Shown here in pieces: positions 46,778 through 59,748 of a stretch of 64,000 nt of DNA. Origin of the DNA: Lineus longissimus (Eukaryota > Nemertea > Pilidiophora > Heteronemertea > Lineidae); assembly GCF_910592395.1 (NCBI RefSeq), contig NC_088318.1, positions 4,030,001 to 4,094,000 on the forward strand, in the 5' to 3' direction. Below the pieces are notes generated by a model, which was given only the letters and a program-made list of their open reading frames with translations, was not told the DNA's origin and made no database searches. Both the position numbers and the translations under genes were made by a program. How positions within the stretch are numbered: the first letter of the stretch is position 1; each line of letters opens with the position of its first letter.

Positions 46778-49700
46778 TCACGACGCCTGCAAAACAATTT
46801 CTGTGATCTCCTTTGTCGACAGGATTCTCATTGGAATTCCCCAATAGATGGCGCCCTCGGAAACATAAACGTAATTGCTTTTGCCGACTTTGTATAATCC
46901 TGCGTAATAGGTGTTGACTAAGTAGACGAGAATACTGCCAGGGAACATCTGACCACCGTGTGTATGGCCTGAAATTGTAAAATCTAGAATTAGTTTTTGC
47001 TTTTTCCCACTTGCTCTTCTTCTCCTTCAGCATCCACTCTACACTTCGAGAAAGTATTCTCAACGGAATATTCCTCCTCCAAGCCATGATGAACATTTTT
47101 ACGGTAGCTGCCGAATGGGTTTATTGGCTTAGCGACACCATCTTTGGCCAGAAGTAGAGTCCATCACAAGCTACTCATGGGGTCTTTTGATTGCCTTGGC
47201 ATGGATATGAGGAATCTCAGTTTTACATTTCATTTGTAGGACTGTGAGGAGCCAGGAACTTTAGTTCCTTTAAAGTCACAGCAAGTCATCCAGATATCCA
47301 ATCCTGGGTCTCCCAGGATTGAACCTGGGCCCTATTGCCTTGTAGCCAGCAGTGTTAACCACTCGGCTATGAGGCTCCTCTTCTCAACTCATCATGAGTC
47401 TCTCAGTTCTCATCTTTAGTAAAAGTTGCAGTATGTTGTTGAAATGTAATCTGAGTGGCCCTCAACTGGAGACTGCTGTGAAATGAATACACTTGTTACC
47501 GGTACACAAATCAATACCTGCACCAGGTGATCTTCCTGCTTTGAATCATAAATGGGCTGAAAAACTGTTTAAGCAGCTGTATTTTCAGTGTTTTTAATAC
47601 AATCTGTCACAAGGTTCAAATAAATCTTACCAGATAAAACAAGTTTAATATCATGCTTTGATTCCAGAGCCATTTTAGCTGCATTTGGTTGATGGGCAAG
47701 AAGTATGATTGGGTATTTTGGGTCACAGGTTGAAACTGCTTTGTCCAGGTCCATGCCATGGCCTTTGTAACTGAAAGAGAATAGCAAGAAATTTGATTAA
47801 AGGCAGTTCGTTTAGTACAAATCACACTTCCTTTTTTCTGTGACCCCTCCTCTGGTGTACGCATGCACCCATCAGACTTCCAGCTTAGGTATACAAGAGA
47901 TCATCAGTCGATGATGTATGTAGACACTGTAAAAAGGCCAAGCTTCATTCAGCTGAGTGTGGGCTGCGTGGGTCTGCGTTGTCTCCATCTTATACCATTG
48001 ACATGGTAGATAGGAGAAAACCTGTCGCACCTGTTCCTGAGTGATAGTCACAATCCGCTTCAATTGGGCAATCACAATCTCACTTGTGACAGGTGCACTG
48101 AAAAGGCCTTTAGAGATACAGTTGATGTACTTGAGATTTGTTCCCTCATTAAGGATTATTGAAAAAGGCCGTCACCAATATTGAATTACTAAGGCAATAC
48201 AGTTACCTCCATAGGCTATGTTGCCTAAAGCAATTTTTTGTGCCAGGATAAAGTGACTTGTATCTAAGATATAATCAAGAATTAAAAGAATTGTCATTCT
48301 GTGACAAGACTTCTACAGCGCCAAATCCAATTTGGTTTCAATCGCTTAATAACTACCCCAAGCTTTTGGCCTGTACATTTACAATTCGAACTCTACTATC
48401 TCGGGTGGGAGTACCTAGTGACTAAACTTTGCTCTCCAACTGCATTTTCTTGCCAGGTCCTGTGTAAATTATGATTAGGTCAGCGTCGATCTTACCTGAA
48501 CTTTGTGGCATCATGGTCATCCACCCCAGCCAAACAAAACTCATCAGACGAGTCAGGTTTCTTGATCTTTGTGTTGTCATTGTGGAGGATACCAAAACCT
48601 AGTGTTCGGAGGTGTCTAAACCAGTTATCCACATCCCTTGTGAGGTATTCATGGTTACCTGAATCAGACAAACATATATATGATGAGAAGCTGATTTTTA
48701 ACTTGAAGACTTTATTTTATTATCCAATGCAAGAATGATGATCTTGGTTATCAAAATAAGAGTAAATAAACCCATTTTTCAGCCCCATTTGACTTGGTCT
48801 TTATGATCTTTGAAAGAGGAGTAATACAAGCCAACACTGACTTACCAGAAACAAAAAACTTTCCATATGGTGCTTGTAAATGTTTAGCTGGTTCAACAGC
48901 ATCCATAAGATCTTGGACATGGCCGTCCACCAAATCTCCGGTGATGACAATCAAATCTGGAAAAAGTTACAAAGAAACGCTATTGATACATGTATGTGTA
49001 TGAAGTGGTATTAAGGCCTACATGTGCTTCTAACACTAACAGTAACAGTCAGACTTTTTTCTGTAACGATATTTAGATTTGAAACCCCAATGAAGTACAT
49101 GTACATATATGATGTATTGTATAAGCTGTCCCAATCTGGCAAGTGAGCTGCATTCAGAGTCAATACCATTCTTCCCAAAAATGATCCTGTACCTTTTTCT
49201 CATCCAGCTTTCTCCTTAGTATACTATCTTCCAGCTTTCCTTCATACAATCTTCAATTCAAGCTTTCCCTTACACAATTACAATCTTCCAGCTTTCCCAT
49301 TTACAATCTTCTGACCATCCCTTATAAACTCAGTCAAAACTTTTATTCTGATTGATGAGGATTAAAGTCAAATGGGTTATGGCATTTATTACAACCTTTC
49401 ATGTGAATGAGAGGTACTTTCCAGCATTACCTGGGTGAAGCTTTTGGACGGCATCTATAACTTCTTCCAACTGTTCCTTTCCGACTGTCGGTCCCAGATG
49501 AATATCACATAGTTGAACGATTCTGAACCCGTCAAATGACTTCGAAAGATTCTCAATGGGAATGTGAACTTTTCTAATAATAGGCGGTTGAAATGCGTAG
49601 TACACTCCGTAAAAAGATATGAAAAAGGCGTAGATGAAACCAAGGAGGGCTTTCAGTTGAGCAAAGTTATGTTGAGATCGAACAGTTTGTTCAATGAGTG

Positions 49701-50148
49701 GTCCCTTCTCTTGTATGAGGCAGCGATAAATGAAACGTATCACCCTTGCAAGACTGTTCATAGTCCACGTGATTGTTAACAAATGGAACGTGAAACCAAA
49801 ACAAATGTAAAAGAGCATCGTAAAAAAACTTGGATTGATGCCAACTATGTGGCGGTTAACTCCGATGACTACAATACACATTGGGGCAAGAAACATAGTC
49901 ACTACTGCCAGGGCAAGCCTAGCCAACCAGCACACTTTTGGACTTGTTTTGAAATATCCGAGGTCGTACATTTCGGTCGAAACCTGTTCCACCACACAAC
50001 TTGAGCTGTATACAACAAAACATACAACTGCTAAGTAAAACTGGGATGCGTAACCTATTCTTCTCACTTCACTTTGGGAGAATAAAAGTCCTATTTCCAC
50101 CAGGGAAAGGGCAGAGGCCCACACAAACCACTTTGTTGTGCTAGCCAT
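46778..50148 (-). CDS. TMPPE: Transmembrane protein with metallophosphoesterase domain (TMPPE-like)
   Basis: Exons in coding order: 50148-49431, 48956-48846, 48658-48496, 47770-47631, 46968-46778, all GT-AG, giving 440 residues, close to the roughly 450 of vertebrate TMPPE. About five hydrophobic helices fill the first 200 residues. The calcineurin-type metallophosphoesterase domain follows with all metal-site blocks: CDIHLG, GDLVDG, GNHE, AHQP and GHTHGG. The ATG at 50148 (context GACATGG) is chosen because an upstream in-frame extension has no ATG. The domain should bind two metal ions and hydrolyse a phosphoester at a membrane; the substrate is not known for the family. It is arranged head-to-head with the JmjC gene, 643 bp apart. 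Confidence 0.93.
47240..47384 (-). mobile_element. tRNA-derived SINE fragment in the last TMPPE intron
   Basis: The minus strand reads GGAGCCTCATAGCCGAGTGG (A box) and later CCCAGGTTCAATCCTGGG (B box within a T-arm-like stem). The acceptor arm does not close, so it is a SINE head and not a tRNA gene. Confidence 0.6.
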
Positions 50149-50791
50149 GTCGATGTTACACAAAAATCATAAATATTTCTTGTTTTTGGAATAGTGTCGT
50201 TTACAACAATAACAATGATAGACCCCCCTCATCTCTAAAATCATTGATTACGGCCAATAAATGATTGTTTCAAACAAAAAAATCTAAATTCTTGCCAGAA
50301 AAATCCTGTCATTAGTCATTTTTTGTTTCGGATGAAGTTTAAAAGGCAATGTTTACATGTTCTATTATTGTTAATGTGGTAAGCAATGCGGAAATGCACC
50401 TGTCAGCTCAAATACTTATTTTTACATCAGCAAAACACCAGATTTTACCCATTTAAAACCAGAGAAATATCTAAATGCATGAATGAATGATTTATTATAT
50501 ATGTTCTTTGAAATAAAATACTGATAGAACACCGAATAGACGCAGCTATGTGCACCACTTATTGAGTAAGTGGCCTACTTCTACTTGATGAAACTTCAGG
50601 GTCCGCCGGTCATGTGACTTAGCAGTATCGTAGTGTGGAGACCCCTGGAATCATTCCAAAGCACTGCAAACTGCCTGAACTAAACCGAGGTTGGGGCAGA
50701 GCGACCCAGGTAACTTTTGATGTCAACAGATATTTAAGTTTGTGAAGAGCATGTTCAGTTCAGCTTTGGACTGTGTCACTGAGAGGACGTT
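50149..50791. promoter_or_regulatory. Shared divergent promoter region, TMPPE-like / JmjC
   Basis: 643 bp separate the two start codons, which point away from each other. No TATA box at a convincing distance is evident for either gene. Treating it as a bidirectional promoter is inference from the geometry. Confidence 0.5.
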
Positions 50792-53700
50792 ATGGAGCCC
50801 GAAATCGATCAAGATCCGAAGGTTGCATTTGCTAAGGTCTATCAGAAAGCCCGGGCAATGGGTTTGACTGATAATGACCTGAATAAGTTAGAATCGTTAG
50901 AATATATCAGGACTGAAAATTCAAAGAAGTCATCATATCGAGGATACTTGGCATCTGTTCTGTTGCTTTGCGTTGCGTTAGTGTTCAGCGTTATCTTGAC
51001 GGACTATCCTGTCACTAAACAAGTGGCGTTAGAAAAGTTATGGTATGGTAGCGGTATATATGTTGAAGATGAACGTTGTTTGCTCGATTTACGAGAAAAA
51101 ATTTTGGATTTTTTTCGACCTGTTACAAACTGTGATATTTGTAGAAATCTTCATGAGGTGGATAGGGTTGCCAATATTACTCCAGAAGAGTTTGAGGCTA
51201 AATATGCTTACACGGGACGACCTGTTGTTATCACAGATGGTGCTAAAAACTGGTCGGCGCCGGAAGTGTTTAGTTTCAAGTACTTCAAAGAGCTGTATCC
51301 GGAGGGAAGTCCAGTCCTCAAGAACATGAAAGAAAATTGCCAGTTCTTTCCGTACAAAACCAGTTTTCAAAATCTTGGCGAGGTGTTTGAAATGAGCGAG
51401 GCAAGGGCTAATTTGCAGGATGGGCAGTCTCCTTGGTACATCGGTTGGTAAGTTTGACGAAATTTCTTTTGTTTTAAAGATTCGTATGTCACTTTAGGGC
51501 TTAGTAACATGTATATATGCATAGACCTACCTATTGTTTAAAATTTTCAATTTGCAAAGTTTGCTCTTTTTGACAAGTGTGTTGACATAATGGGTGATAT
51601 GAATAAAGACTAGCAAATGATTTTTTCTAAAACTCCGCGTACATTTACACTAGGCCTTTCTGTACAAAATTGAAGTAAAAGCATTCGCTAGTCTTTATTC
51701 ATATCACCCATTGTCTTGTATTGCATTATTGAAAGAATTCAATCAGTTTATGTGACCTTCCATTGGGAAAGGTGTAGGAAGACATTAGTTTGCATATCGA
51801 TAAAGAAAATACATGCCAGGCCTACATTGTCTTTGAAAAAATCTGTCTATATTTCTCATTATTTAGGAGTAACTGCGATCCATCTGTATCAGCTGAGTTA
51901 CGTACCCATTATCAGCGACCATATTTCTTACCCAAGTCTTCGGAAGGAATGAGAACTGACTGGATCTTCATGGGCAGTCCTGGGTATGGAGCCCATATAC
52001 ATGTAAGTTGATTTCATCCTAATTTCATCCATACATGCAACTATGCTAAGATATAATGTATAGGGCTTTCCTTGCCACCTTGTTTTGACTGTAAAGTTGT
52101 TTATTTTACTTGGTTAGAACTTCTCTCTTCAGGACACCCTCAGGACTGACAAGTGCTGTCCCCATTAGAGAGGTGTCCCTATTAGAGAGGTCAAACTGAA
52201 TGGAAACAATCAATTTGGGACCATAACTAGTGTCCTTAATAGAGAGGCTGTCCTTAATAGAGAGGTGTCTACTAAGGGAGTTTCCACTGTAATTTTTTAA
52301 AAGGTTTTTGTGGGGAGGGGAGGGGGTTAACGACTCATTTTATATCAGTTTTTAGTCAAGGAAGTTACCATCTACTTTATTTGTTTGGTGGAAACTTTAG
52401 GATAGTTACATTTCATTCGGAATCTGACCTGCAAAATTAAAAGAAGTTTGTCCGGTGTTCGCCACTGGTGAGGAATAAGCCTGGTGCACCATCAGAGATT
52501 TTGGTCTGGTTGTTCTATTCTTTGGACTGAAAATGTTATTTTTTTTGTGCTAAAATGTGATGGGCACCCGTTACAGGTTTGCAGTATGCCTTAAAATGCC
52601 TGGCACTTGACATTCACCTTCAAAATTATATATTTACATATCTGTATGCCAATGATAATGAATTACATGCCGTTGCATTCTGGCCTAGGCCTGTCCCGAC
52701 ACCAATGAATTGATGTTCATCGGGGTATGAATTATCAAACTTTGGCATAAAGATCATGAAAATAATCTTCATGCTTCAATCATGCATACAGAAAATCATG
52801 AAAATGAGGTCACACTCTTCTTTGACAAGATAATAGTTTTGGCGTGCTTCTTACTAATGTGAGCTGCGTTTAGAATTTTTCGTGGCTTTTAAATGTTATA
52901 CAAATAACAAAACATAGAAAATATCAAATCTTGAATACAAATCATTAAAATAACTTTGTATGGTACTTAAGTTGTGGGACAATGGGGTATTTCTGACATC
53001 GCAACTTGTCCACCTTTGATGCTCCAACGCTTTGTGAACTTTCATTGCCTACTGCTGTACAGCGCCTGTCTTGTTGACCCTCCCTGTTGTCAACCACCAT
53101 CCGTGACATTAGAAAAATAATTGAATTATTTGCTCTCCGAGTGATGGTTGCTGTCAATTATATCACTCAATGAACCAGATGATTGGCGGGTGACTTTTCC
53201 CTGCTTGGTTGCCCGTTGAGATTGCTGAGGACGCCATTTGTGGTTAATCTTTCTGAGGCGTCGCAGAGAATGTCAAGCTGAATTAATTGTTTCACTTGCA
53301 TTCCCTGTGTGGTCCAGAGAGTGATGGTCTAGTGGAGGGGGATGGGTGATTTCAGGGCGCCGGGTAAACCAAAAAAATTAGTGGAATTTTTGGGATAGAC
53401 ACCCTTTTTTTAAAGCATACTTTTTTGGGGGGGGACAGAAAATTGCGCTCAGGATGCGCTCAAATTTGGCAGTTTTCAGTATAATGGGACCAAATGACCA
53501 TGTTCTTAATAGAGTGGGTGTCCTTTATACATGAAACAGAGACTAGAGAGGTGTCCGCTTAGTGAGGTTCAACTGTAAGCATCCAACAAACACCATACTG
53601 AAAACCTCCAGCGGTATGGCCTCCGTAGTCTCCACCCACCTTCGCGTGCGTTGTCTGGAAGCTGAGCGATGTCAATACATTCAAGGTCAAGAAGGCGAAC

Positions 53701-56700
53701 ACTCGATCAGAGCAAATGCACAAGAAGAAGATAAGTTCTGTGCCCATTCGTTGTGACTGAATTGTCACTTGCTACAAACTGAGGACTGGTTTTAGTTCTT
53801 TAAAAATTTAATGTCATCTTCTTCCGATGAATGACAATGTTCTTTCCCTCTTTTTCATTGTGTAGGTTGACAATGTTAACAACCCATCATGGCAAGCCCA
53901 AATCGCAGGCAGAAAAGTTTGGACCTTGAGACCCCCATTAGAATGTTATCATGAGTGTCCAAGAGAAATCAAAGCCACCATAAACTCGGGAGAAATGAGT
54001 GAGTATGACATCAAACCAACTATAGTTGTTTTAATAATAAGTTAACCTTTTTAGACGACTTTTGGAGACAATAGGTAAGGTTTTATTTCATGTTTCCGTC
54101 AGGAGGATCGAGAAATTTGGTGAAGGGAAGGTGCTGCCCCATCTACAGAGAACTGAAGCTGTGATCTCAACCCCCTAGCATTACTCAAGCAGGCCATAAC
54201 TTGCCAGGTTTCTGCACTTTTGCATTTCCCAGTTGTGATCAGTCCACCCTTCATGCCCCTTCCCCACAGGCACGTGGAAATAAGAGTTCAATAGGCCCCC
54301 CCCCTCCCACTGACAACACACGCAGTTTGTCAGTCAAGTGGGGACTATTGAGCTCTCATTTCCACGTGTCTGTGCTTCCCCTTGCAGATTCAGTCCCCCA
54401 TCTGACCGAGAACCTCATCTTGATCTTGTGTAGTCAAGGCAGGCCTTCGACTTACTGGAAGAACCTCCTCGCCAGATGAATACAGCTTTATTCCGTTGGA
54501 AGACCATTCTTGAAAATCTTTCCCCCTTCCAAGGACAGGCCAGCTCCTCAAGCTGGAAGGCCTGCTTGATTCTCGACAAGCTGCGGACTGCCTTGCATCA
54601 TTTCCTATCTTCCTATACTTCCCTTCTGTTAATACAAAGTTCGTTGCAGCAACATAATCTGCCATCCACCACAAAGAATTAATTTTCTTGTCGTTTGATT
54701 CTTAGTGCAGGTGTCACAATGTTTGATGTCGTGATATGGTAACCTGATTCCGTTGGACCAATATTGAGATTTTATATTTGATCCTGTTGGACAAAATTGA
54801 ATATCTGATTGGCAGTTTTTGAAAAATGTTGTTAGATCTCTTGGAAGAGATTTAAAAGTTTCAGTAGAGGGATGAAGACTTTTCTGCCATGCCTGCTGTT
54901 TTGCTCGATCTGAAGAGATGATAAGGTAATGGGGTACAATTATAGCCACTATGTGCTTTTTTAGGTTAATGCCGCCTGTTATATAACTGAGCTGTAACTT
55001 CACCACTTACTATGCATGTACTACTACTAGCCGACACAAAAATATTTCACACTTTTGATCTTTAAAGGGGTAGACCGATTGTAAATGTAATTACTGGTGG
55101 TCCAGGAAAATAGAAATGCAGTCATACACAATGCCCTTGTGTAGTTATTATGCATACCAATTTGCCGAAACTTGGTATTTATAGTTTTTGTATATCTGTC
55201 CACATAATGGCGGTGCAGAAATTTGTATCTAGTACGTACACACGCAATTGGTAATTTTCAAATTCAAAGTACAAATTTCAAATTTCAAACTGATGGTGTA
55301 GGCCTTTAATGTTTTTTTCTCCAAAATATTGTGTCAAGATTCGCCAAAATTGCTTCTCAGGCTTTTGGAAGACTGGGAAAGGTACCCGCTCCCTTTGATG
55401 GTAACCGCCAACCTTTTCACAAGACGAGGGTTGTAATCAGTCATGTGATATCGCAGCACGCAGGCTTTCAGGTAATTATTTGCGTTCTGGCGTAGAAAGC
55501 CTCCTGGATCAGAGCCACTGATATCATAATATATTGTTGTTTCTGCTTTTCTGAGATAACTCCTACCCATGTGATTATTTGCCAAATAACACCACATGGC
55601 TGGCAGGAGGAATAGTTTATATCCAGAGGAGAAAGGCTTTACATTGGAACGGGCTGGCAGGTACTGTTCTATAAAGGACACCATATTTGGCCCCAAATTG
55701 GTCGTTTCCATTTAATTGTACCTATTTAATCAGGACACCTTTCATTTCATGAAGCCAAAAGAATTTGAATTTGCCAATTTTTTTCATTTGGGGTCGACTG
55801 AATTCTGCATCTACTGCCAAACTTTATGAGGCAATATTTTTGGAATTTTCGTGACATTCATGTATGCTTTTACCTCCCATATCATGAAAATCGCACTGGT
55901 TTGGGCTGTGCCTCCCCCCTCCTCAAATTTCTGGATCCGCCACTGAGAATGCAGGCGTAACTCTTCAATATTTGCTATCGCATCTTGACAAACAAAACAA
56001 CAACAATAGAAATAACTTTTCCGTTCTCGACGGAACTGGTCGCGTAATATCGACGTGGGATCAGTCACGAACCAATCCATAACTGACAAGATAACATCTT
56101 GTGAAATATCCACCCGTCAAAGTTCGTCATCAATCGCTAGTTAATCAGTCGTAACTCAGCTGACGGGGAGGACCCCATTACGTTTGCATAGTCGTGGGAT
56201 ATGTTGCTATGGCATCAATATGACAATCGCTACATCTTCATCCACCGACCAGAACCGTCAGTTATTGGAGATATTCGTCATCAATGTCCATTGACAGTAA
56301 TGGCCTATTTTTTGTCCCAGAGGCAAATTGTGTCCATCCCAAAACTTCTCCACTGATCTTGTCTCGAGCGTAATAAGTTAAAAATGTGGAATTTGACTTG
56401 AAGCGTGTACCGTGGGCAGGAACAGGGAAGCGCATTCTTGGGTTAGAATCATCACATTGTCCAGCTATTGTAATACTTGAAGAAAAGTTTGAATTTTCTT
56501 ATCAATGTATATATTCAGTGTGGCCAATTTTATATAATTCTTGATAATCCAATTCGGTTTTTCGATGTCCAATCTGCTGAGTGATCGAGTCTGGCAATTT
56601 TTCATCACTGGGACATAGCCGTCCTGATAGCGTCTGCCGCTATCACGCGACAACAAATGAACTTGATCAGGCTGCTTTGATACGATCATTGAATTACGGC

Positions 56701-59700
56701 AAACGGTAGCTTCCACGAGAAAGTTCCAATGATTTGGTTAATTTTCATCAACACGATGAGATGGCAATGTGAAATGGACCAGTAATTTCAATTACCGCTC
56801 CAAAATGGAGTTTTTGTGGCGTTAGAGTGACGATAACAGATTCCTCATGTTACCCATTCGTTGCTGTTATCTGGTTTTCTCCTGGGTAAACAGGGAGTGA
56901 CCCAGGTCCCATTTATGAAGGCCTGATTCCACCACAGCCGTTTACCGTCTAGGTCCTTAATATGGAGGTGTCCTGTGGAGAGGTCAATTTGAATGGAAAC
57001 AGCCAATTTGGGACCGAAACTGGTGTCCTTAATAGAGAGGGTGTGCTTAATAGAGAGGTGTCCGCTAAGGGAGGTTTCACTGTACTTCTACATTTCCAGT
57101 GTCATACAAACTAATTTAAAACTGGAGGCTTATTGCCGTGAGTGATTTCCATTTGAAATTTTGAATTTCATGTTGATTCAGTCAGCGAAGAATATTCAAA
57201 TGTCTGTTACTGAGTCCAGGAAGTGGCTGTGGTGACCTTAGGCTATTGTCATGGTGGCCACACTAGACATGCAATTTTATCGAAGGGAGCCATTTTAAAG
57301 CCCTCTGGCCTGGTCCATAAATAATTAATCAATAGTGCTGTTTGGTGAGAAAACCAATACCAACAGTCAGGTATCAATTTCTGGCCTGAAACTACTCAAA
57401 CTAGATATTGTTGGCATAGTCGGCCAGAAATCTGCTTCTGACACATTTTCACCAAACCAAAGAAGTTTTGGTGGCCTTAACAAAACTAATCTGGTCAAAA
57501 CAACGTTGATACATAATCTATCATAAAAATAAAACATTGTAACCCAGGTGTACTGTACATGAAATATGTAGGAAAGTAAAGAGGGTGACACCTTTTTCCT
57601 GATCAAGACTCGACACAAGCCTTCGGCACTAATTACATACATATATGCTGGCACATTACAATGATTTCGGATGAGCTAGTTCGTGAGTTGGATGGTCAAT
57701 TTCTCTTGGAGATAGAATGCCATTATTATAAGCTTGTATTCTTGGTATATTGCACACAGTGATCACAAAATAACAAAAGTGGGATCCAATTTTGGTAAAA
57801 GTGTTCCCAAGTTGAATGCCTAATATACAACATTTTATTTTGCAAGCAAATTACCAACCATGGGTACAACTAATAAATTTGGTATCAGGCAAGTTTGGTG
57901 GCATTTGTTGCCAGTTGGACTGTCCAGCTCAGCATGATATTGTCATCTGGACAAAATCGTTAGATAAGTTGATCATGCTGTTTTTATAAGGTTTAACACA
58001 TTTTGTTGGAATTATTGGAATTAAGTCTAATTTGAGACAAGCTGGGACCCTGATGTCTGACTTTAATTTGTTTTTTCAAAGAGAGCTGGTGTGCATGCGT
58101 AACCTGATTGCATCTAGCTTTGTAACAGGTTAACCATACCTTGAATTTTACACATTGCTGGAATTCTCAGAGGGGAGAGAGGGAGCAGGATCCAGATGTT
58201 CACCAAATTTGGGAATAATATTTGTGTACGTTTTCTGATTCAGAATTGCCCTCTTTCTGTCAACTTCATTAGTGCCGGCCAAGTATAATCTTGAGACAAT
58301 CCGCCTTTAACTCCCTACTTCCTTAGGATGCAAAACATAGACTTCGTAAAATCCACCCCCAACAAATTACAGAAGTCTTCGAAAAAAAATGAACAACAGA
58401 TGTTGTTGAAATAAACTAATTATGCCTCATCAAAGATAGAAGTTTCTTTCAAATTTCCTCTTCTCTAAATGGATTTGGTTTTTCCCAAGACAAAACTTTA
58501 ATTGATCCGATCCCAGATCTATTTTCGTTAAATGGAAAACAATTAGGTTATCTCATGTATTATGATTCTGTAGCTGCACGGTTTGATCCACGAGGACGAT
58601 TTAGAATCGACGAAATTGCTTGCATCATGAAATATTGAAAAACAGACATCCCCTTGTTGATCTTCTCAGGAGCCTCTAAAGTGGCTTCAAACTTGTGCAT
58701 TAATTCTTCATGTCTTCGTTCTTCAGTGAGGTCGAAACTGTGCCAACGTCAATAGGTTTGTGATGATGGAGAGCATGGCAAGTCGGCTCACTGTGTCATC
58801 TTACACGCGCAGAACTAAAGGGGGAGGAGGGCGCACCAGACACACTTTGGCCAGTTTGCCTCTCTATTCCTCATAGGGGAGCAGGTCTGAAAACATGAGC
58901 TGGAGTGTGGTCTCCAGCTCCACATTCACATCTAGAACAATATTTTCGAATATAAAACTTATATTTTGGCTAAATTTATTTTCCTCCGACCCCTGCAGGT
59001 GACGCAAAACTTTCAAAAAAGTTTACCTCGATGACCCCACATTACCCTGTTGTGGCTGTGTCATTTTGCTGAAAACATTCTAAAAATGACGTTTTCATTT
59101 TCATCCTCAATTTCTCTGTAGTGTGCGTAGCTCAACAGAAGAAGCAATAGAAACAGTGATCTCTAATGACCTACCGGTATGCAGTTACCTAATGAACTGA
59201 AAAAGTAAACGGACAGACGAATCCTAACGATCAAATTTATCGCTTCATTTCCTAGTCCTGACATTCATTTGATGGCCATTTGGACATCCGGAATATTTTG
59301 TCTTGGGAGTCGGCCGTTGTTCCGTTGGTGAGCTATGTTGATCTCTGCGGTTGTCGTGGCAGTTTGAGGTCATTTTGATTACTGGTTGGTTGTCGTTAAA
59401 GGATATCTGACACTAACGGATTTCGTCAATCTCTTTGGCTTTTGGGTCATGTTTCCTCAATAGAATTTTTCATCAGCTCAGGCGTTTTATTTGAACTTCA
59501 ATTCATCAGACAAATTCCAGTGTCTCCCTCTAGTGTCACATTGCTAACTAACTGTCCTCTTCTCTCTTCTTTCAGTTGTTTTGAAAATTCTGCTTTATTT
59601 GAGCTAGGCTAATCAATTGGCTAACCAACTGGCTAACCAACTGTCCTCTTCTCTCTTTTCAGTTGTTGTGGACACAAACACCTGGTACCACGGCACTGTG

Positions 59701-59748
59701 GTGGTAGGCGATGACATAAGCATCACCATTGGATCAGAGTATGACTAG
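50792..59748 (+). CDS. Membrane-anchored JmjC-domain 2-oxoglutarate/Fe(II) oxygenase
   Basis: Exons 50792-51447, 51867-52002, 53866-53998, 59663-59748 give 336 residues. A short charged N-terminus is followed by a hydrophobic helix at about 51-72, predicting a type II membrane protein with its catalytic domain in the lumen or outside. The JmjC fold shows the iron triad: HVD (H264, D266), split exactly by the intron 2 junction, and H318 in TWYHGT. Conserved context blocks include RPVVITDG (about 143-150), SPGYGAHIH and PSWQAQIAGRKVW. The catalytic site looks intact. The family hydroxylates or demethylates proteins or small molecules; the substrate here is unknown. It resembles small JmjC hydroxylases (JMJD8/PSR-like) more than histone demethylases, which carry extra reader domains. 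A decoy acceptor precedes exon 4. Confidence 0.9.
51589..51712. mobile_element. Short palindromic MITE in intron 1 of the JmjC gene
   Basis: Perfect 26-bp arms at 51589-51614 and 51687-51712, containing AATAAAGACTAGC and its complement, around a 72-bp loop. The arm word GCTAGTCTTTATT is the repeat unit of the array at 43999-44207. Confidence 0.8.
52114..52292. mobile_element. TA-type MITE copy in intron 2 of the JmjC gene
   Basis: Starts TTAGAACTTCTCTCTTCAGG and ends GGGAGTTTCCACTGTAA; same family as 42949-43130, somewhat diverged. Confidence 0.85.
53495..53577. mobile_element. TA-type MITE fragment, right end
   Basis: Only the right half (GTGTCCGCTTAGTGAGGTTC, then AACTGTA) remains, in intron 2 of the JmjC gene. 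Confidence 0.65.
54265..54374. mobile_element. Short inverted-repeat element in intron 3 of the JmjC gene
   Basis: Arms 54265-54294 and 54345-54374 (CACAGGCACGTGGAAATAAG and its near-complement) around a C-rich 50-bp loop. Non-coding. Confidence 0.7.
55062..55309. mobile_element. TTAA MITE (family 2), short stand-alone copy
   Basis: It begins TTAAAGGGGTAGACC and ends GGTGTAGGCCTTTAA (imperfect inverted termini, TTAA flanks). The interior aligns to positions 270-509 of unit I. It lies in the last intron of the JmjC gene. Confidence 0.75.
55660..55741 (-). mobile_element. TA-type MITE fragment, inverted
   Basis: On the minus strand it reads AGGTGTCCTGATTAAATAGG followed by the ATGGAAACGACCAATTTGGG block of the family. 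Both ends are lost. Confidence 0.6.
56948..57084. mobile_element. TA-type MITE copy lacking its left end
   Basis: Carries GTCCTTAATA, ATGGAAACAGCCAATTTGGG and the right terminus AAGGGAGGTTTCACTGTA. Lies in intron 3 of the JmjC gene. Confidence 0.75.
59554..59662 (+). promoter_or_regulatory. Duplicated 3' splice-site region before JmjC exon 4
   Basis: AACTGTCCTCTTCTCTCTT followed by a CAG acceptor and TTGTT occurs twice, about 85 bp apart (acceptors near 59575 and at 59662), with GGCTAACCAACT repeats between. Only the downstream acceptor leads into the conserved catalytic-histidine exon; the upstream one would run into TAG within about ten codons. Confidence 0.7.

Larger units (their letters stand above)
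54375..59550. other. Rest of JmjC intron 3, no exon seen
   Basis: Over 5 kb of AT-rich sequence with the MITE copies listed separately. No internal gene or alternative exon could be supported on either strand. Confidence 0.55.

Noticed and set aside
47300..47384. Minus-strand tRNA-Ser-like gene
   Set aside because: Good A and B boxes, but the acceptor stem does not pair and the sequence continues as a SINE.
55334..56113. Minus-strand open frames of 100-125 codons within the JmjC intron
   Set aside because: No domain, no supporting splice structure, and they overlap MITE and other dispersed repeat fragments.
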